Shown one piece after another: positions 1 to 10,738 of a stretch of 64,000 bases of DNA. This DNA comes from Agromyces sp. SYSU T00194 (GTDB taxonomy: Bacteria; Actinomycetota; Actinomycetes; Actinomycetales; Microbacteriaceae). Positions within the stretch are counted from its first letter, which is position 1; each line of letters begins with the position of its first letter. Position numbers and translations under genes: made by a program. A model generated the notes under the pieces. The model searched no databases, was not told the DNA's origin, and saw only the letters and a list, made by a program, of their open reading frames with translations. Location: positions 2,542,001 through 2,606,000 of the forward strand of contig NZ_JBEPJZ010000001.1 in the NCBI RefSeq assembly GCF_040496035.1. Reading direction: 5' to 3'.

Positions 1-697
1 CGCCGCCGGGGATGCGGAAGCCCTTCTCGTCCCAGGGCTTCACCGCGACCGGGTTCGCCGCGATCCAGGCCTTCGCGGCGGGGATCAGCTCGTCGACGGT
101 CGGGACCACCTCGTCGACGATGCCGACCTCGAGGGCGCCCGCCGGCGTGAACTTCGTGCCGGTCATGATCACCTTGGTGAGCGCGGGCTGCAGCCCGAGC
201 ATGCGGACCGTGCGGGTGATGCCGCCGCCGCCCGGCAGGAGGCCGAGCGTGACCTCGGGCAGGCCGAGGCGAGTGCCCTTCACGTCGGCGACGACGCGGT
301 GGTGGGCGGCGAGCGCGACCTCGAGGCCGCCGCCGAGCGCGGTGCCGTTGATCGCGGCGACCACGGGCTTGCCGAGCTTCTCGAGGCGGCGCAGGTCGCC
401 CTTCACGCGCTCGACGTGCGCGGTCTGCTCGGCCGCGGTCTCGGGCGAGCCCTGCATCAGCTGGCGGAGGTCGCCACCGGCGAAGAAGCTGGACTTCGCG
501 CTGGCGAGGATGACGCCGGTCACGTCGTCGAGCTCGGCCTCGAGCCGGTCGACGACGATGCCCATCGACTCGGTGTAGGCGTCGTTCATGGTGTTGACGG
601 TGGCGTCGGGGTCGTCGAGGGTCAGGGTGACGATGCCGTCCTCGTCGCGCTCCCAGTGGATCGCGGGCGCCTCGGTCACGATGGCTTCGATGGTCAT
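1..697 (-). CDS. fadB: FadB-type 3-hydroxyacyl-CoA dehydrogenase / enoyl-CoA hydratase (N-terminal part)
   Basis: This is the amino-terminal third of a multifunctional beta-oxidation protein; about 232 codons are present and the gene runs off the left edge. What is visible is the crotonase domain. It has the oxyanion-hole segment NGTALGGGLEVAL near residue 115 and the GLPEVTLGLLPGGGG segment typical of FadB/FadJ rather than stand-alone hydratases. The hydroxyacyl-CoA dehydrogenase half lies outside the window, so the bifunctional call rests on family resemblance. The start at 697 gives MTIEAIVTEAPAIHWERD, a normal start for actinobacterial members. It is the last gene of an acyl-CoA dehydrogenase, thiolase, FadB operon, 47 nt after the thiolase stop codon. 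Confidence 0.85.
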   Translation of the reverse strand, partial: MTIEAIVTEAPAIHWERDEDGIVTLTLDDPDATVNTMNDAYTESMGIVVDRLEAELDDVTGVILASAKSSFFAGGDLRQLMQGSPETAAEQTAHVERVKGDLRRLEKLGKPVVAAINGTALGGGLEVALAAHHRVVADVKGTRLGLPEVTLGLLPGGGGITRTVRMLGLQPALTKVIMTGTKFTPAGALEVGIVDEVVPTVDELIPAAKAWIAANPVAVKPWDEKGFRIPGG

Positions 698-744
698 GAG
701 TGGGTCCAGTCCTGTCGGTTCGTGCGGGTCGGGGTCGTTCGAAC

Positions 745-1953
745 TCAGAGTCGTTCGATCACGGTCGCGATGCCCATGCCGGCGCCGACGCAGAGCGTCG
801 CCAGGCCGCGGCGGAGGTCGCGACGCTCGAGCTCGTCGAGCATGGTGCCGAGGATCATCGCGCCGGTGGCGCCGAGCGGATGCCCCATGGCGATCGCACC
901 GCCGTTGACGTTGACCTTCTCGCGCGGGATGTGGAGGTCCTTCATCCACTTGAGCACGACGGAGGCGAACGCCTCGTTGAGCTCGAACAGGTCGATGTCG
1001 TCGACGGTGAGGCCGGTCCGGTCGAGCACGCGCTGCGTAACGCTGGTCGGCCCGGTGAGCATGATGGTCGGCTCGCTGCCGAGCACGGCCGTGCCGACGA
1101 TGCGCGCGCGGGGCGTGAGGCCCATCGCGTTGCCGGCGGCCTCGCTGCCGAGCACGACGAGGGCGGCGCCGTCGACGATGCCGGACGAGTTCGCCGCGGT
1201 GTGCACGTGCGAGATCTTCTCGACCGAGTGGTACTTCTGCAGCGCCACGGCGTCGAAGCCGCCCAGGTCGCCCATGGTGGCGAAGGCCGACGGGAGCTTG
1301 CCGAGCCCGTCGACGGTGGAGCCGGGACGGCGGTGCTCGTCGTGGTCGAGCACCAGCACGCCGTTCATGTCGCGCACGGGCACGATCGACCTGTCGAACC
1401 AGCCGTTGGCCCAGGCGGCATCCGCCTTGTCCTGGCTCCACACGGCGAACTCGTCGACGTCCTCGCGGTCGAAGCCCTCGATCGTCGCGATGAGGTCGGC
1501 CGAGATGCCCTGCGGCACGAAGTAGGCGTCGTACGCGGTCGTCGGGTCCTGCGCGTAGGCGCCGCCGTCGGAGCCGATCGGCACCCGCGACATCGCCTCG
1601 ACGCCGCCGGCGACGACGAGGTCCTCCCAACCCGAGGCCACCTTCTGCGCGGCCAGGTTCACGGCCTCGAGGCCGGAGGCGCAGAAGCGATTGACCTGCA
1701 CGCCGGGGACGTGCTCGGGCAGCCCTGCGTTCAGGATCGCGGTGCGCGCGATGTCGCCGCCCTGCTCGCCCACGGGCGAGACGACGCCGAGTACGACGTC
1801 GTCGATGCGGTCGAGGTCGAGCGACGGGTTGCGCGGGCCGAGCTCGGCGAGCAGCCCGCTCGCGAGGTCGACCGGCTTCGTGCCGTGCAGTGCGCCGCCG
1901 CGGTTCTTGCCGCGCGGGGTGCGGAACGTGTCGTAGATGAATGCGTCGGTCAT
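745..1953 (-). CDS. fadA: Acetyl-CoA acyltransferase (3-ketoacyl-CoA thiolase)
   Basis: This thiolase cleaves 3-ketoacyl-CoA to acetyl-CoA and a shortened acyl-CoA. The 402-residue length is normal. The acylated cysteine lies in [11 protein letters not shown] near residue 90, the catalytic histidine in [16 protein letters not shown], and the second active-site cysteine in CVGAGMG near the C-terminus. The start at 1953 is preceded on its strand by GGGAGGA at suitable spacing. It lies 26 nt downstream of the acyl-CoA dehydrogenase and upstream of the FadB gene, so the three genes supply the whole beta-oxidation spiral. The product is inferred from motifs; substrate chain length cannot be read from the sequence. 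Confidence 0.93.
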   Translation of the reverse strand: MTDAFIYDTFRTPRGKNRGGALHGTKPVDLASGLLAELGPRNPSLDLDRIDDVVLGVVSPVGEQGGDIARTAILNAGLPEHVPGVQVNRFCASGLEAVNLAAQKVASGWEDLVVAGGVEAMSRVPIGSDGGAYAQDPTTAYDAYFVPQGISADLIATIEGFDREDVDEFAVWSQDKADAAWANGWFDRSIVPVRDMNGVLVLDHDEHRRPGSTVDGLGKLPSAFATMGDLGGFDAVALQKYHSVEKISHVHTAANSSGIVDGAALVVLGSEAAGNAMGLTPRARIVGTAVLGSEPTIMLTGPTSVTQRVLDRTGLTVDDIDLFELNEAFASVVLKWMKDLHIPREKVNVNGGAIAMGHPLGATGAMILGTMLDELERRDLRRGLATLCVGAGMGIATVIERL

Positions 1954-1979
1954 GGTCCTGTGTGTCCTCCCGATCGCGG

Positions 1980-3143
1980 TCACAGCCCGAGGCTGCGGCC
2001 GACGATCTCCTTCATGATCTCGGTGGTGCCGCCGTAGATGGTCGTGATGCGCGCGTCCTCGTAGTCGCGCGCGATGCGGTACTCGCGCATGTAGCCGTAG
2101 CCGCCGTGCAGCTGCAGGCAGCGGCCCACGACCTTCTGCTGCAGCTCGGTGCACCACCACTTCGCGGCGGCCGCATCCTCGGCGGTGAGGCGGCCGTCGA
2201 CGTGCTGGCGCAGGCAGTCGTCGATGTAGGCGCGCGTGACGCGCACCTCGGTGGTGAGCTCGGCGAGCACGAAGCGGGTGTTCTGGAAGCTGCCGATGGG
2301 CTGCCCGAAGGCCTTCCGCTCCTTGACGTACGACAGCGTGCGCTCGAGCACGCCCTCGCACGCCGCGACGGCCGCGGCGGCGATGGAGATCCGCTCCTGG
2401 GGGAGGTTCTTCATCAGCCCGAGGAACCCGGCCCCCTCCGCGCCGAGCAGGTTCTCCGCGGGCACGCGCACGTCGACGAAGGAGAGCTCGCTGGTGTCCT
2501 GCGCGTGCAGGCCGATCTTGTCGAGGTTGCGGCCCCGGGAGAAGCCGGGGGAGTCGGCCGGGATCACGAGGAGGCTGAGGCCCTTGTGCCGGTCGTCGGA
2601 GGTGCGCACCGCGGTGACGACGAGGTCGGCGTTCTGCCCGTTCGAGATGAACGTCTTCGCGCCGTTCACGACGTACTCGTCGCCGTCGCGGACCGCGGAG
2701 GTGCGGATGCCCGCGAGGTCGGAGCCCGTGCCCGGCTCGGTCATCGCGATGGCGGTGACGAGCGTGCCCTCGGCGAGCCCGGGGAGCCAGCGCGCCTTCT
2801 GGTCGTCGTTCGTGAGGTCGAGGAAGTAGGGGTAGACGATGTCGTTCGACAGGGCGATGCACGCCATGCCGTCGCTGACGGGGTTGCGCGCGAGCTCCTC
2901 GCCCATGATCGCGTTGTAGCGGAAGTCGTCGATGCCCATCCCGCCGTACTCCTCCGGCACGCCGAAGCCGAGGATGCCGGCTTCCGCGGCGGCGGTGAAC
3001 AGGGAGCGGTCCACCTTGCCCTCGCGTTCCCACCGCTCCGCGTGCGGCGCGGCCTCCGCTTCGACGAAGTCGGCGACGAGCGCGCCGAACTCGCGGTGCT
3101 CCGTGTCGTACACGGTGCGCGACGTTCCGAGGTCCTTGAACAT
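1980..3143 (-). CDS. Acyl-CoA dehydrogenase, long-chain (LCAD) type
   Basis: This FAD enzyme forms trans-2-enoyl-CoA as the first step of beta-oxidation. The sequence resembles mammalian LCAD along its length, for example [23 protein letters not shown] and [12 protein letters not shown]. Because the C-terminal motif is YGGT and not YEGT, the catalytic base cannot be the MCAD-position glutamate. The LCAD/isovaleryl-type glutamate in the helix before YVKERKAFG (ACEGVLERT) is the candidate. I chose ATG 3143 (387 residues) because GTGAGGATCG lies just upstream as a ribosome site; GTG 3158 would add five residues. It is the first gene of the operon with fadA and fadB and is divergent from another acyl-CoA dehydrogenase. 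Confidence 0.9.
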   Translation of the reverse strand: MFKDLGTSRTVYDTEHREFGALVADFVEAEAAPHAERWEREGKVDRSLFTAAAEAGILGFGVPEEYGGMGIDDFRYNAIMGEELARNPVSDGMACIALSNDIVYPYFLDLTNDDQKARWLPGLAEGTLVTAIAMTEPGTGSDLAGIRTSAVRDGDEYVVNGAKTFISNGQNADLVVTAVRTSDDRHKGLSLLVIPADSPGFSRGRNLDKIGLHAQDTSELSFVDVRVPAENLLGAEGAGFLGLMKNLPQERISIAAAAVAACEGVLERTLSYVKERKAFGQPIGSFQNTRFVLAELTTEVRVTRAYIDDCLRQHVDGRLTAEDAAAAKWWCTELQQKVVGRCLQLHGGYGYMREYRIARDYEDARITTIYGGTTEIMKEIVGRSLGL

Positions 3144-3207
3144 CCGATCGATCCTCACTGATCTGCCCTGGCCGTGCGGCCCTGTCCCGACAGTGTGACA
3201 CCGATCC

Positions 3208-3235
3208 GCAGTTTTTACAACAGATTCAAAACTGC
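3208..3235. promoter_or_regulatory. Candidate operator: GCAGTTTT-N12-AAAACTGC
   Basis: This is a perfect inverted repeat with 8-bp arms (3208-3215 and 3228-3235) and a 12-bp AT-rich spacer. It lies in the 199-bp gap between two divergent acyl-CoA dehydrogenase operons, in one of the few AT-rich islands of the window. Its position suits a regulator of both operons, for example a TetR-type fatty-acid repressor. No such regulator is encoded next to it, so the protein is unknown. Confidence 0.5.
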
Positions 3236-3342
3236 ACGATGCCGTGCTTGACGTACAAGGGGTTGAGGGCGCACCATTCTGGGAGAGATTTCTAACGGTG
3301 ATTCAATACTGGGATCATCCCGAGGCGAAGGAGCCCCCAGAC

Positions 3343-4547
<1,205 letters not shown>

Positions 4548-4548
<1 letters not shown>

Positions 4549-5567
4549 TGCCCGTCGGACTCGACGTGATCGCGCTGCACCGCCACTTCTCGCAGCACCT
4601 GCCGGGCTACAACGGCGGGCTCAACGCCCGGCTCGTCTCCGGGGGGAAGTCGAATCTCACCTACCGGCTGAGCGACGGCGTCCACGACTGGGTGCTGCGC
4701 CGCCCGCCGCTCGGTCCCCTCACCCCGAGCGCGCACGACATGGTGCGCGAGTACCGCGTCATGGACGCGCTCCAGGACACGCCGGTGCCGGTGCCCGGCA
4801 CGCGCCTGCTCTGCCGCGACGAGTCGGTGCTCGGCGTGCCCTTCCTCGTCGTCGACTACGTCGAGGGGCGCACGCTGCGCAGCCATGCGGAGCTCGGGGC
4901 GCTCTCGAGCGCCGACCAGGCCGCGCTGGGCGATGAGCTCGCCGACCGCCTCGCCGCGCTGCACCGCGTCGACCCGATCGCCGTCGGCCTCGCCGACTTC
5001 GGTCGCCCCGCGGGCTACCTCGGGCGGCAGTTGCGCCGGTGGTCCGACCAGTGGTCCCGGGTCCGCACCCGCGAGTCGGCCGACTTCGAGCGCCTCGCGG
5101 TCCTGCTGGCCGATGCGCTGCCGCAGGAGTCGGGAGCGACGATCGTGCACGGCGACTACCGCATCGACAACGTCCTCGTGGCGCCCGACGCGCCGCGGAT
5201 CGAGGCGATCGTCGACTGGGAGCTGTCCACGCTCGGGGACCCGCTCGCGGACCTCGCGATGACGCTCGTCTACTGGGAACCGCTCACCGAGCCGGTGCTC
5301 GGCGTGCCGCACGTGCGCGGCGGGCCGAATGCACTGCCGTCGCCGGCCGCGTTCCTCGACCGCTACGCGCGCGGCCGGGACCTCCCCGACCTCGAGCCGT
5401 ACCTGGCGCTCGCGGCGCTGAAGCTCGCGGTGATCGCCGAGGGCATCCACTCGCGCTTCCTCGCCGGGAGCACGGTCGGCTCGGGCTTCGAGACCGCCGG
5501 GAGCGCCGTGGAGCCGCTCCTCGCCTACGGGCTCGGCCAGCTCGCCCCGGCCCGGGCGGCACGCTGA
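4548..5567 (+). CDS. APH-family phosphotransferase, candidate hydroxyacyl-CoA kinase
   Basis: This 339-residue protein has the aminoglycoside/choline kinase fold. The N-lobe has SGGKSNLTYRL near residue 38. The catalytic loop is VHGDYRIDNVL near residue 200, and the metal-binding DW follows in IVDWELSTLGDPLADL. This is the sub-family fused to acyl-CoA dehydrogenase in ACAD10/11, and related to LvaA of levulinate degradation, which phosphorylates 4-hydroxyacyl-CoA. It overlaps the upstream dehydrogenase by 1 nt and the downstream SDR by 1 nt, so all three are probably translated together. An antibiotic-resistance role is unlikely in this setting. The exact substrate is inferred. Confidence 0.82.
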
Positions 5568-6295
5568 TGCGCGCGGCGATCGTGACCGGCGGCTCCCGCG
5601 GCATCGGCCTCGCGATCACCCGTCGGCTGGCAGCCGACGGGTACGCGGTGACCATCACCGGCCGCGACCGGGCGGGGCTCGAGCGCGCCGCCGCGCAGGT
5701 GCGCGACGAACTCGGGACGCCGGTCGTCGGCGTCCCGGCCGACCTCGCCGACGAGGCGGCGGTCGACGCGCTCGTGCCCGCCCACCTCGAGCGGTTCGGG
5801 CGCCTCGACCACCTCGTGCTGAACGCGGGCATGGGCAAGGGCAGCCCGATCGCCGAGACGCCCCTGCGCCGGCTCGACCTGCACTACGCCGTCAACCTGC
5901 GCAGCACGTTCGCCCTGGTCTCGCAGGCGATCCCGCCGCTGCGTCGGGCCGCCGAGGAGCACGGCAGCGCACGCGTGGTCGCGATCGCGTCGATGACGGC
6001 CCTCGTGGCGGAGGCGGGGCTGGCCGCGTACGGCGCGACGAAGGCCGCGATCGTGTCCCTGTGCGAGGCGCTCACCCAGGAGGAGTACGCCGCGGGCGTG
6101 CTCGCCACCGCGATCTGCCCGGGCTACGTCGACACCGACATGGCCGCCTGGAAGCACGACGCGGTCCCCGCCGACGAGATGATCCGGCCCGATGACGTCG
6201 CGGAGCTCGCGATGTCGGTGCTGCGGCTCTCCCGCACCGCGGTGGTGCCGACGCTCGCGGTGGTGCGACCGGGGCCGGAGCTCTGGCGGGCCTGA
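5567..6295 (+). CDS. Short-chain dehydrogenase/reductase
   Basis: This is a 242-residue classical SDR. It has the Rossmann motif TGGSRGIG at residues 8-15, NAG near residue 86 and the catalytic pair in YGATK (Tyr and Lys) near residue 148, followed by PGYVDTDMA. An NADP(H) preference is suggested by the TGGSRGIG loop and by TGRDR after strand 2. It is the last gene of the dehydrogenase, kinase, SDR operon, starting inside the kinase stop codon. In that setting it may interconvert a keto- and a hydroxyacyl-CoA, which is inference. A terminator hairpin begins within its last codons. Confidence 0.88.
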   Translation: MRAAIVTGGSRGIGLAITRRLAADGYAVTITGRDRAGLERAAAQVRDELGTPVVGVPADLADEAAVDALVPAHLERFGRLDHLVLNAGMGKGSPIAETPLRRLDLHYAVNLRSTFALVSQAIPPLRRAAEEHGSARVVAIASMTALVAEAGLAAYGATKAAIVSLCEALTQEEYAAGVLATAICPGYVDTDMAAWKHDAVPADEMIRPDDVAELAMSVLRLSRTAVVPTLAVVRPGPELWRA

Positions 6296-6304
6296 GCTCC
6301 GGCC
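6273..6304. terminator. Bidirectional terminator between SDR and prpC
   Basis: The perfect 11-bp arms GGCCGGAGCTC and GAGCTCCGGCC are separated by 10 nt. The hairpin spans the SDR stop codon and lies 10 nt before the convergent prpC stop. There is no T-run, which is common for actinobacterial terminators. Confidence 0.65.
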
Positions 6305-6314
6305 ACCGGGCGGC

Positions 6315-7448
6315 TCAGACCGCGACGGCCTGCGGCAGGTGCCGCTGCTCCGGGCCGTCGTAGGCCGAGAGCGGGCGGATCAGCGCGTTCGCCGCCGCCT
6401 GCTCCATGATGTGGGCGGTCCAGCCCATCACCCGGCTGGCGACGAACAGCGGCGTGAACGTCGGGGTGTCGAAGCCGAGCAGGTGGTAGGCCGGCCCGCT
6501 CGGGTAGTCGAGGTTCGGCAGGATGCCCTTGCGCTCGGCCATGGCGTCGCCCAGCGTGTCGTAGAGCGCGAGCATGTCGTCGCGTCCGCGCTCGGCGATG
6601 AGTCGGTCGAGCGCAGCCTTCATGGTCGGAACGCGCGAGTCGCCGTTCTTGTAGACGCGGTGCCCGAAGCCCATGATCTTGCGCTTGCTCGCGAGGGCGT
6701 CCTCGAGCCAGGCCACGGCCGCCGAGGCGTCGCCGATCTCGTCGAACATGTGCATGACCGCCTCGTTCGCGCCGCCGTGCAGCGGGCCCTTGAGCGCGCC
6801 GACGGCAGCGACGACCGCCGAGTGCAGGTCGCTCATGGTCGAGGTGACCACGCGCGCCGTGAACGTCGAGGCGTTGAACGAGTGCTCGGCGTAGAGCACC
6901 ATCGACACCCGGAAGACGTCGACCTCGGCCTCGGTGAGCTCGGTGCCGAAGGTCATCCAGAGCAGGTTCGCCGAGTAGTCGAGGTCGTCGCGCGGAGCGA
7001 TCTCCTCGAGGCCGTGGCGGCGGCGCTGGTCGAGGGCGACCATGGCGGGCACCGCCGCGAACAGGCGCTTGGCCTTGCGCAGGTCGGCCTCCGGTGAGGC
7101 ATCCGCCGTGTCGGGGTCGATCTCGCCGTGCACGCTGATCGCGGTGCGCAGCACGTCCATCGGGTGCGCCGTGACGGGGGCGCGGGTGATCGCGTCGCGC
7201 ACCTGGGGTGCGAGGGCACGCCCGGCGCGCTCCTCGGCCTCGAACGCGGCGAGCTCCTCGGGAGCCGGCAGCTCGCCGTTCCAGAGCAGCAGCGCGACCT
7301 CCTCGACCGAGCAGTGCTCGGCGAGCTCCTGCACCGGGTACCCCCGGTACAGCAGCGAGTTGGTGGCGGGGTTCACCTTCGAGATCGCCGTCGTGTCGAC
7401 GACGACCCCGGCGAGTCCCTTCCGGATCTCGGGTGCGGTGTCGGTCAT
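6315..7448 (-). CDS. prpC: 2-methylcitrate synthase
   Basis: This 377-residue citrate-synthase-family enzyme would condense propionyl-CoA with oxaloacetate. Active-site segments are GPLHGGANEAV (His), MGFGHRVYKNGDSR (His, Arg) and FNASTFTARV. The N-terminus IRKGLAGVVVDTTAISKVN is typical of PrpC/CitZ-type enzymes in prp operons. It follows prpB with a 4-nt ATGA overlap, so the methylcitrate role rests on both sequence and operon. Side activity as a citrate synthase is usual in the family. It ends against the SDR terminator hairpin. Confidence 0.93.
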   Translation of the reverse strand: MTDTAPEIRKGLAGVVVDTTAISKVNPATNSLLYRGYPVQELAEHCSVEEVALLLWNGELPAPEELAAFEAEERAGRALAPQVRDAITRAPVTAHPMDVLRTAISVHGEIDPDTADASPEADLRKAKRLFAAVPAMVALDQRRRHGLEEIAPRDDLDYSANLLWMTFGTELTEAEVDVFRVSMVLYAEHSFNASTFTARVVTSTMSDLHSAVVAAVGALKGPLHGGANEAVMHMFDEIGDASAAVAWLEDALASKRKIMGFGHRVYKNGDSRVPTMKAALDRLIAERGRDDMLALYDTLGDAMAERKGILPNLDYPSGPAYHLLGFDTPTFTPLFVASRVMGWTAHIMEQAAANALIRPLSAYDGPEQRHLPQAVAV

Positions 7449-8404
7449 GCGTGCTCCTTTCGTCGGGGCTCCGCGTCCTCGCGGGGCGCCAGGTCGTCTG
7501 CCGCGCCCGGCACGTCGAAGGCGAAGACCTCCTCGTCGAACCGGGCGTAGTCGGCGTACTCGTTGAGTTCGTACAGGCGTGCGCGGGTCTGCATGCGCGG
7601 CACCGCGTTCGTGAGGCTCCCCTCGGCGGCCAGCTGGCGCAGGCTCCGCTCCGCCTCGCCCATCGCGAGGCGCAGCAGCGAGACGGGGTGGATCACGAGG
7701 TCGACGCCCACGGCCTCGAGCTGGGCGGCGGTGAACAGCGGGCTCTTGCCGAACTCGGTCATGTTGGCGAGGATCGGCACGTCGACCGCGGCGCGCATGG
7801 CCGCGAACTCGTCGAGGTCGGCCATCGCCTCGGGGAAGATCGCGTCGGCGCCCGCGTCGACGAGCGCCTTGGCGCGCTCGGTCGCGGCACCCAGGCCCGC
7901 GACGCCGCGCACGTCGGTGCGCGCCATGATCACGAGGTCGGGGTCGCGACGGGCGTCGACGGCGGCACGGATGCGCCGGAGCGCCGTCGCGTCGTCGACG
8001 ACGTCCTTGCCGTCGAGGTGCCCGCACCGCTTGGGGTTCACCTGGTCCTCGATGTGCAGGGCCGAGATGCCGGCGTCCTCGATCATCTGCACCGTGCGCG
8101 CGACGTTCATCGGCTCGCCGAATCCGGTGTCGGCGTCGATGAGCGTGGGCAGGTCGGTGACGCGGGCGATCTGCGCGCCGCGACCGGCGACCTCGGTCAG
8201 CGTCGTCAGCCCGATGTCGGGCAGGCCCAGGTCGGCGCTGAGGACGGCCCCGGAGATGTAGACGCCCTCGAAGCCGACGTCCTCGATGAGCCGCGCGGAG
8301 AGCGGATTGAACGCCCCGGGCATCCGCACGATCCTCGGGCCCGCGAGGGCCTCGCGGAACCGTCGCCGCTTCTCGGTGGGCGTGACCTTCGAGTGGAGCA
8401 CCAT
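7445..8404 (-). CDS. prpB: 2-methylisocitrate lyase
   Basis: This lyase cleaves 2-methylisocitrate to pyruvate and succinate in the methylcitrate cycle. It has 319 residues. The hallmark KRCGH loop with the catalytic cysteine is near residue 125, and metal-binding residues lie in LIDADTGFGEP and in ALHIEDQ. The start at 8404 reads [15 protein letters not shown] and shares one base with the prpD stop codon. The 3' end overlaps prpC by 4 nt. Oxaloacetate hydrolase or other isocitrate-lyase-superfamily activity is possible in isolation, but the operon makes PrpB by far the best reading. Confidence 0.95.
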   Translation of the reverse strand: MVLHSKVTPTEKRRRFREALAGPRIVRMPGAFNPLSARLIEDVGFEGVYISGAVLSADLGLPDIGLTTLTEVAGRGAQIARVTDLPTLIDADTGFGEPMNVARTVQMIEDAGISALHIEDQVNPKRCGHLDGKDVVDDATALRRIRAAVDARRDPDLVIMARTDVRGVAGLGAATERAKALVDAGADAIFPEAMADLDEFAAMRAAVDVPILANMTEFGKSPLFTAAQLEAVGVDLVIHPVSLLRLAMGEAERSLRQLAAEGSLTNAVPRMQTRARLYELNEYADYARFDEEVFAFDVPGAADDLAPREDAEPRRKEHA

Positions 8405-9900
8405 CAGAACAGTCCCTTCGGGGCCTCGGGGAGGCCGTCGGCGATCGGATTCAGCTCGCCCAGTTCGCCCGGGGTGAGCTCGGGCAGGCGCACCGCGAGG
8501 TCGAGGAAGCGCTCGACCTCGGAGTCGGCGAGCACGCCGTCGGCGAGCGTGCGGAACTTCTGCACGTACTGCTCGCGACCGAACGGGCGGGCGCCGAGCG
8601 GGTGCGCGTCGGCGACCGCGATCTCCTCGACGATGCGGCCACCGTCGGCGAGGGTGATCTCGACGCGACCCCCGAACGCCTTCTCGGCGATGTCGAGCGA
8701 GTGGTAGCGGCGGGTCCACTCGGGGTCCTCGACCGTGGTGACCTTGCGCCAGAGCTCGACGGTGTCGGGGCGCTGCGCGCGCTCGGGCGCGTACGAGTCG
8801 ACGTGGTGCCAGCTGCCGTCCTGCAGCGCGACCGTGAAGATGTACGGGATCGAGTGGTCGAGCGTCTCGCGCGACGCGGTCGGGTCGTACTTCTGCGGGT
8901 CGTTCGCGCCCGAGCCGATCACGTAGTGCGTGTGGTGGCTGGTCGCGATGAGGATCGACTCGACCGCGGCCGCCTCGCGCAGCTCGGGGTGCTCGGTGCC
9001 GATGCGGCGGCCGAGGTCGATGAGCGCCTGCGCCTGGTACTCGGCCGAGTGCTCCTTGGTGTACGAGTCGAGGATCGCGCGCTTCGACTCGCCCGGGCCG
9101 GGCAGCGGCACCGTGTAGCGGCCCTCTGGGCCGTCGAGCAGCCACGCGATCACGCCGTCCTCGCCCTCCCAGATGGGGGAGGGGCTGGACTGGCCGCGGA
9201 TCGCGCGGTCGACCGCCTCGACGGCCATCTTCCCGGCGAACGCGGGCGCCGACGCCTTCCAGGTCGAGATCTCGCCCTTGCGCGACTGGCGGGTGGCGGT
9301 GGTCGTGTGCAGCGCCTGGCCGATCGCCTGGAAGATCACGGCCGGGTCGAGCCCGAGCAGGGTGCCGATGCCGGCCGCGGCCGACGGGCCGAGGTGGGCG
9401 ACGTGGTCGATCTTGTGCTTGTGCAGGGAGATCGCCTTCACGAGGTCGACCTGGATCTCGTAGCCGGTGGCGATGCCGCGCACGAGCGCCGCGCCGTCGC
9501 GGCCCGCGTGCTGGGCGACCGCGAGGATGGGCGGGATGTTGTCGCCGGGGTGCGAGTACTCGGCGGCGAGGAACGTGTCGTGGTAGTCGAGCTCGCGCAC
9601 CGCGACGCCGTTCGCGTACGCCGCCCACTCGGGGCTGTAGCGACCCGCGACACCGAAGACGGTCGAGCCGGGGGAGTAGGGGTGCACCTGCGCCTGACCG
9701 CGGGCCGCGACGACCGGCGCACGGCCGAGCGAGGCGACCGCGACCGAGGCGTTGTCGATGACGCGGTTGATGATCATCTCGGTGACGTCGTCGTCCACCG
9801 CGACGGGGTCCGCGGCGATCTGGGCGATGCGCCACGCGAGCTGGTCCTCGCGCGGCAGCAGCTCGTCGCTGCGGTAGGTGCGGACCTCGAGGTCGATCAT
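8404..9900 (-). CDS. prpD: 2-methylcitrate dehydratase (MmgE/PrpD family)
   Basis: This 498-residue MmgE/PrpD-family protein dehydrates 2-methylcitrate to 2-methyl-cis-aconitate. Conserved PrpD segments are seen: [21 protein letters not shown] near residue 105, [19 protein letters not shown] near 210 and [15 protein letters not shown] near 350. The length matches the PrpD type. The start at 9900 overlaps the gntR stop by 4 nt (ATGA), and the stop touches the prpB start. No AcnD-like gene is nearby, so a general aconitase would have to complete the rehydration step. Confidence 0.94.
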   Translation of the reverse strand: MIDLEVRTYRSDELLPREDQLAWRIAQIAADPVAVDDDVTEMIINRVIDNASVAVASLGRAPVVAARGQAQVHPYSPGSTVFGVAGRYSPEWAAYANGVAVRELDYHDTFLAAEYSHPGDNIPPILAVAQHAGRDGAALVRGIATGYEIQVDLVKAISLHKHKIDHVAHLGPSAAAGIGTLLGLDPAVIFQAIGQALHTTTATRQSRKGEISTWKASAPAFAGKMAVEAVDRAIRGQSSPSPIWEGEDGVIAWLLDGPEGRYTVPLPGPGESKRAILDSYTKEHSAEYQAQALIDLGRRIGTEHPELREAAAVESILIATSHHTHYVIGSGANDPQKYDPTASRETLDHSIPYIFTVALQDGSWHHVDSYAPERAQRPDTVELWRKVTTVEDPEWTRRYHSLDIAEKAFGGRVEITLADGGRIVEEIAVADAHPLGARPFGREQYVQKFRTLADGVLADSEVERFLDLAVRLPELTPGELGELNPIADGLPEAPKGLF

Positions 9901-10595
9901 GCGATGTGCTCCGTTCGTTGCGGGTGGGGGTCCGTGTCGGCGGCGTCGCCGGCGAGGTGGTCGAGGATGCCCTGGAGGGCGTGGTGCAGGTGCAGGTGGG
10001 TCGCGTGCGCGGCGAGCTCCGATTCGCCGTCGGCGATCGCGAGCGCGATGGCCTGGTGCTCGCGCGCCGCCTCGAGGAGGCGCTCCGCGTCGAAGCGCGC
10101 CATGCGCCGCACGCGGGCGAGGTGCGTGCGCACCGGGCGGAGCGCCGCGGCGAGGTAGCCGTTGCCCATCGCCGCGTCGAGTGCGGCGTCGAACCGGCCG
10201 ACCAGGTCGAAGTAGCGATGGCGCAGCGGGTCGTCGTGCTCGAGCAGTTCGCCGACCGCGGCGAACTCCGCGGCGAGGGCGCGGAACGGCTCGGGGGCGG
10301 CGCGGCGCGCGGCGAGGCGGGCCGCCTGCTCCTCGAGCGCCCGGCGCACCTCGAACAGCTCGCGTACGTCTTCGGCCGAGAGGTCGGTCACGACCACGCC
10401 GCGCCCGGCGTGCGGGGCGACGAGCCCGTCGGCCGCGAGGCGGGAGAGCGCTTCGCGGAGAGGCGTGCGCGAGACACCGAGGCGGGCCGCCTGTTCCACC
10501 TCGCCGAGCACGCTCCCCGGCGGGAGCTCCCACGCGACGATCTCGTCGCGGAGCGCGTCGTACGCCCGGTCGCTGGCGCGTCCTGTCGTGGTCAT
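9897..10595 (-). CDS. GntR-family regulator of the prp operon
   Basis: This 232-residue GntR regulator has an N-terminal winged helix (residues 8-75; [19 protein letters not shown]) followed by an FCD-type all-helical ligand domain (about 85-215). The start at 10595 has GGGAGG seven bases upstream; in-frame starts further up cross the operator. It is the first gene of the prp operon and overlaps prpD by 4 nt, so it would be co-expressed with its targets. Two copies of TTCTGTATACA lie just upstream of it in inverted orientation, and autoregulation through them is likely. The inducer is probably a methylcitrate-cycle intermediate, which is inference. Confidence 0.9.
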   Translation of the reverse strand: MTTTGRASDRAYDALRDEIVAWELPPGSVLGEVEQAARLGVSRTPLREALSRLAADGLVAPHAGRGVVVTDLSAEDVRELFEVRRALEEQAARLAARRAAPEPFRALAAEFAAVGELLEHDDPLRHRYFDLVGRFDAALDAAMGNGYLAAALRPVRTHLARVRRMARFDAERLLEAAREHQAIALAIADGESELAAHATHLHLHHALQGILDHLAGDAADTDPHPQRTEHIA

Positions 10596-10609
10596 CGTCG
10601 GCCTCCCTG

Positions 10610-10680
10610 TGTATACAGAACGTAGCACCCGGCGCACGATTCCGCGACCATAGTGAAACTGAAGTGGATTTCTGTATACA
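10610..10680. promoter_or_regulatory. Paired inverted operators TTCTGTATACA for the GntR regulator
   Basis: TGTATACAGAA at 10610-10620 and TTCTGTATACA at 10670-10680 are identical 11-bp words in opposite orientation. Their GTATAC cores are 63 bp apart, close to six helical turns. TGTATACA fits the palindromic TGT-ACA type of many FadR-like GntR sites. They flank the likely gntR promoter (TATGGT on the minus strand near 10650) and also lie upstream of proS. Looping between two dimers is possible. Confidence 0.7.
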
Positions 10681-10726
10681 TTCAGGGGTCGGATCCGGCC
10701 GCCCGGGGGCATCCGCCCGCCGCCCC

Positions 10727-10732
10727 TAGACT
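10727..10732 (+). promoter_or_regulatory. Leaderless -10 box of proS
   Basis: TAGACT ends 6 nt before the GTG start of proS. With normal -10 geometry transcription would begin at or next to the start codon. Confidence 0.6.
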
Positions 10733-10738
10733 GTTCGG

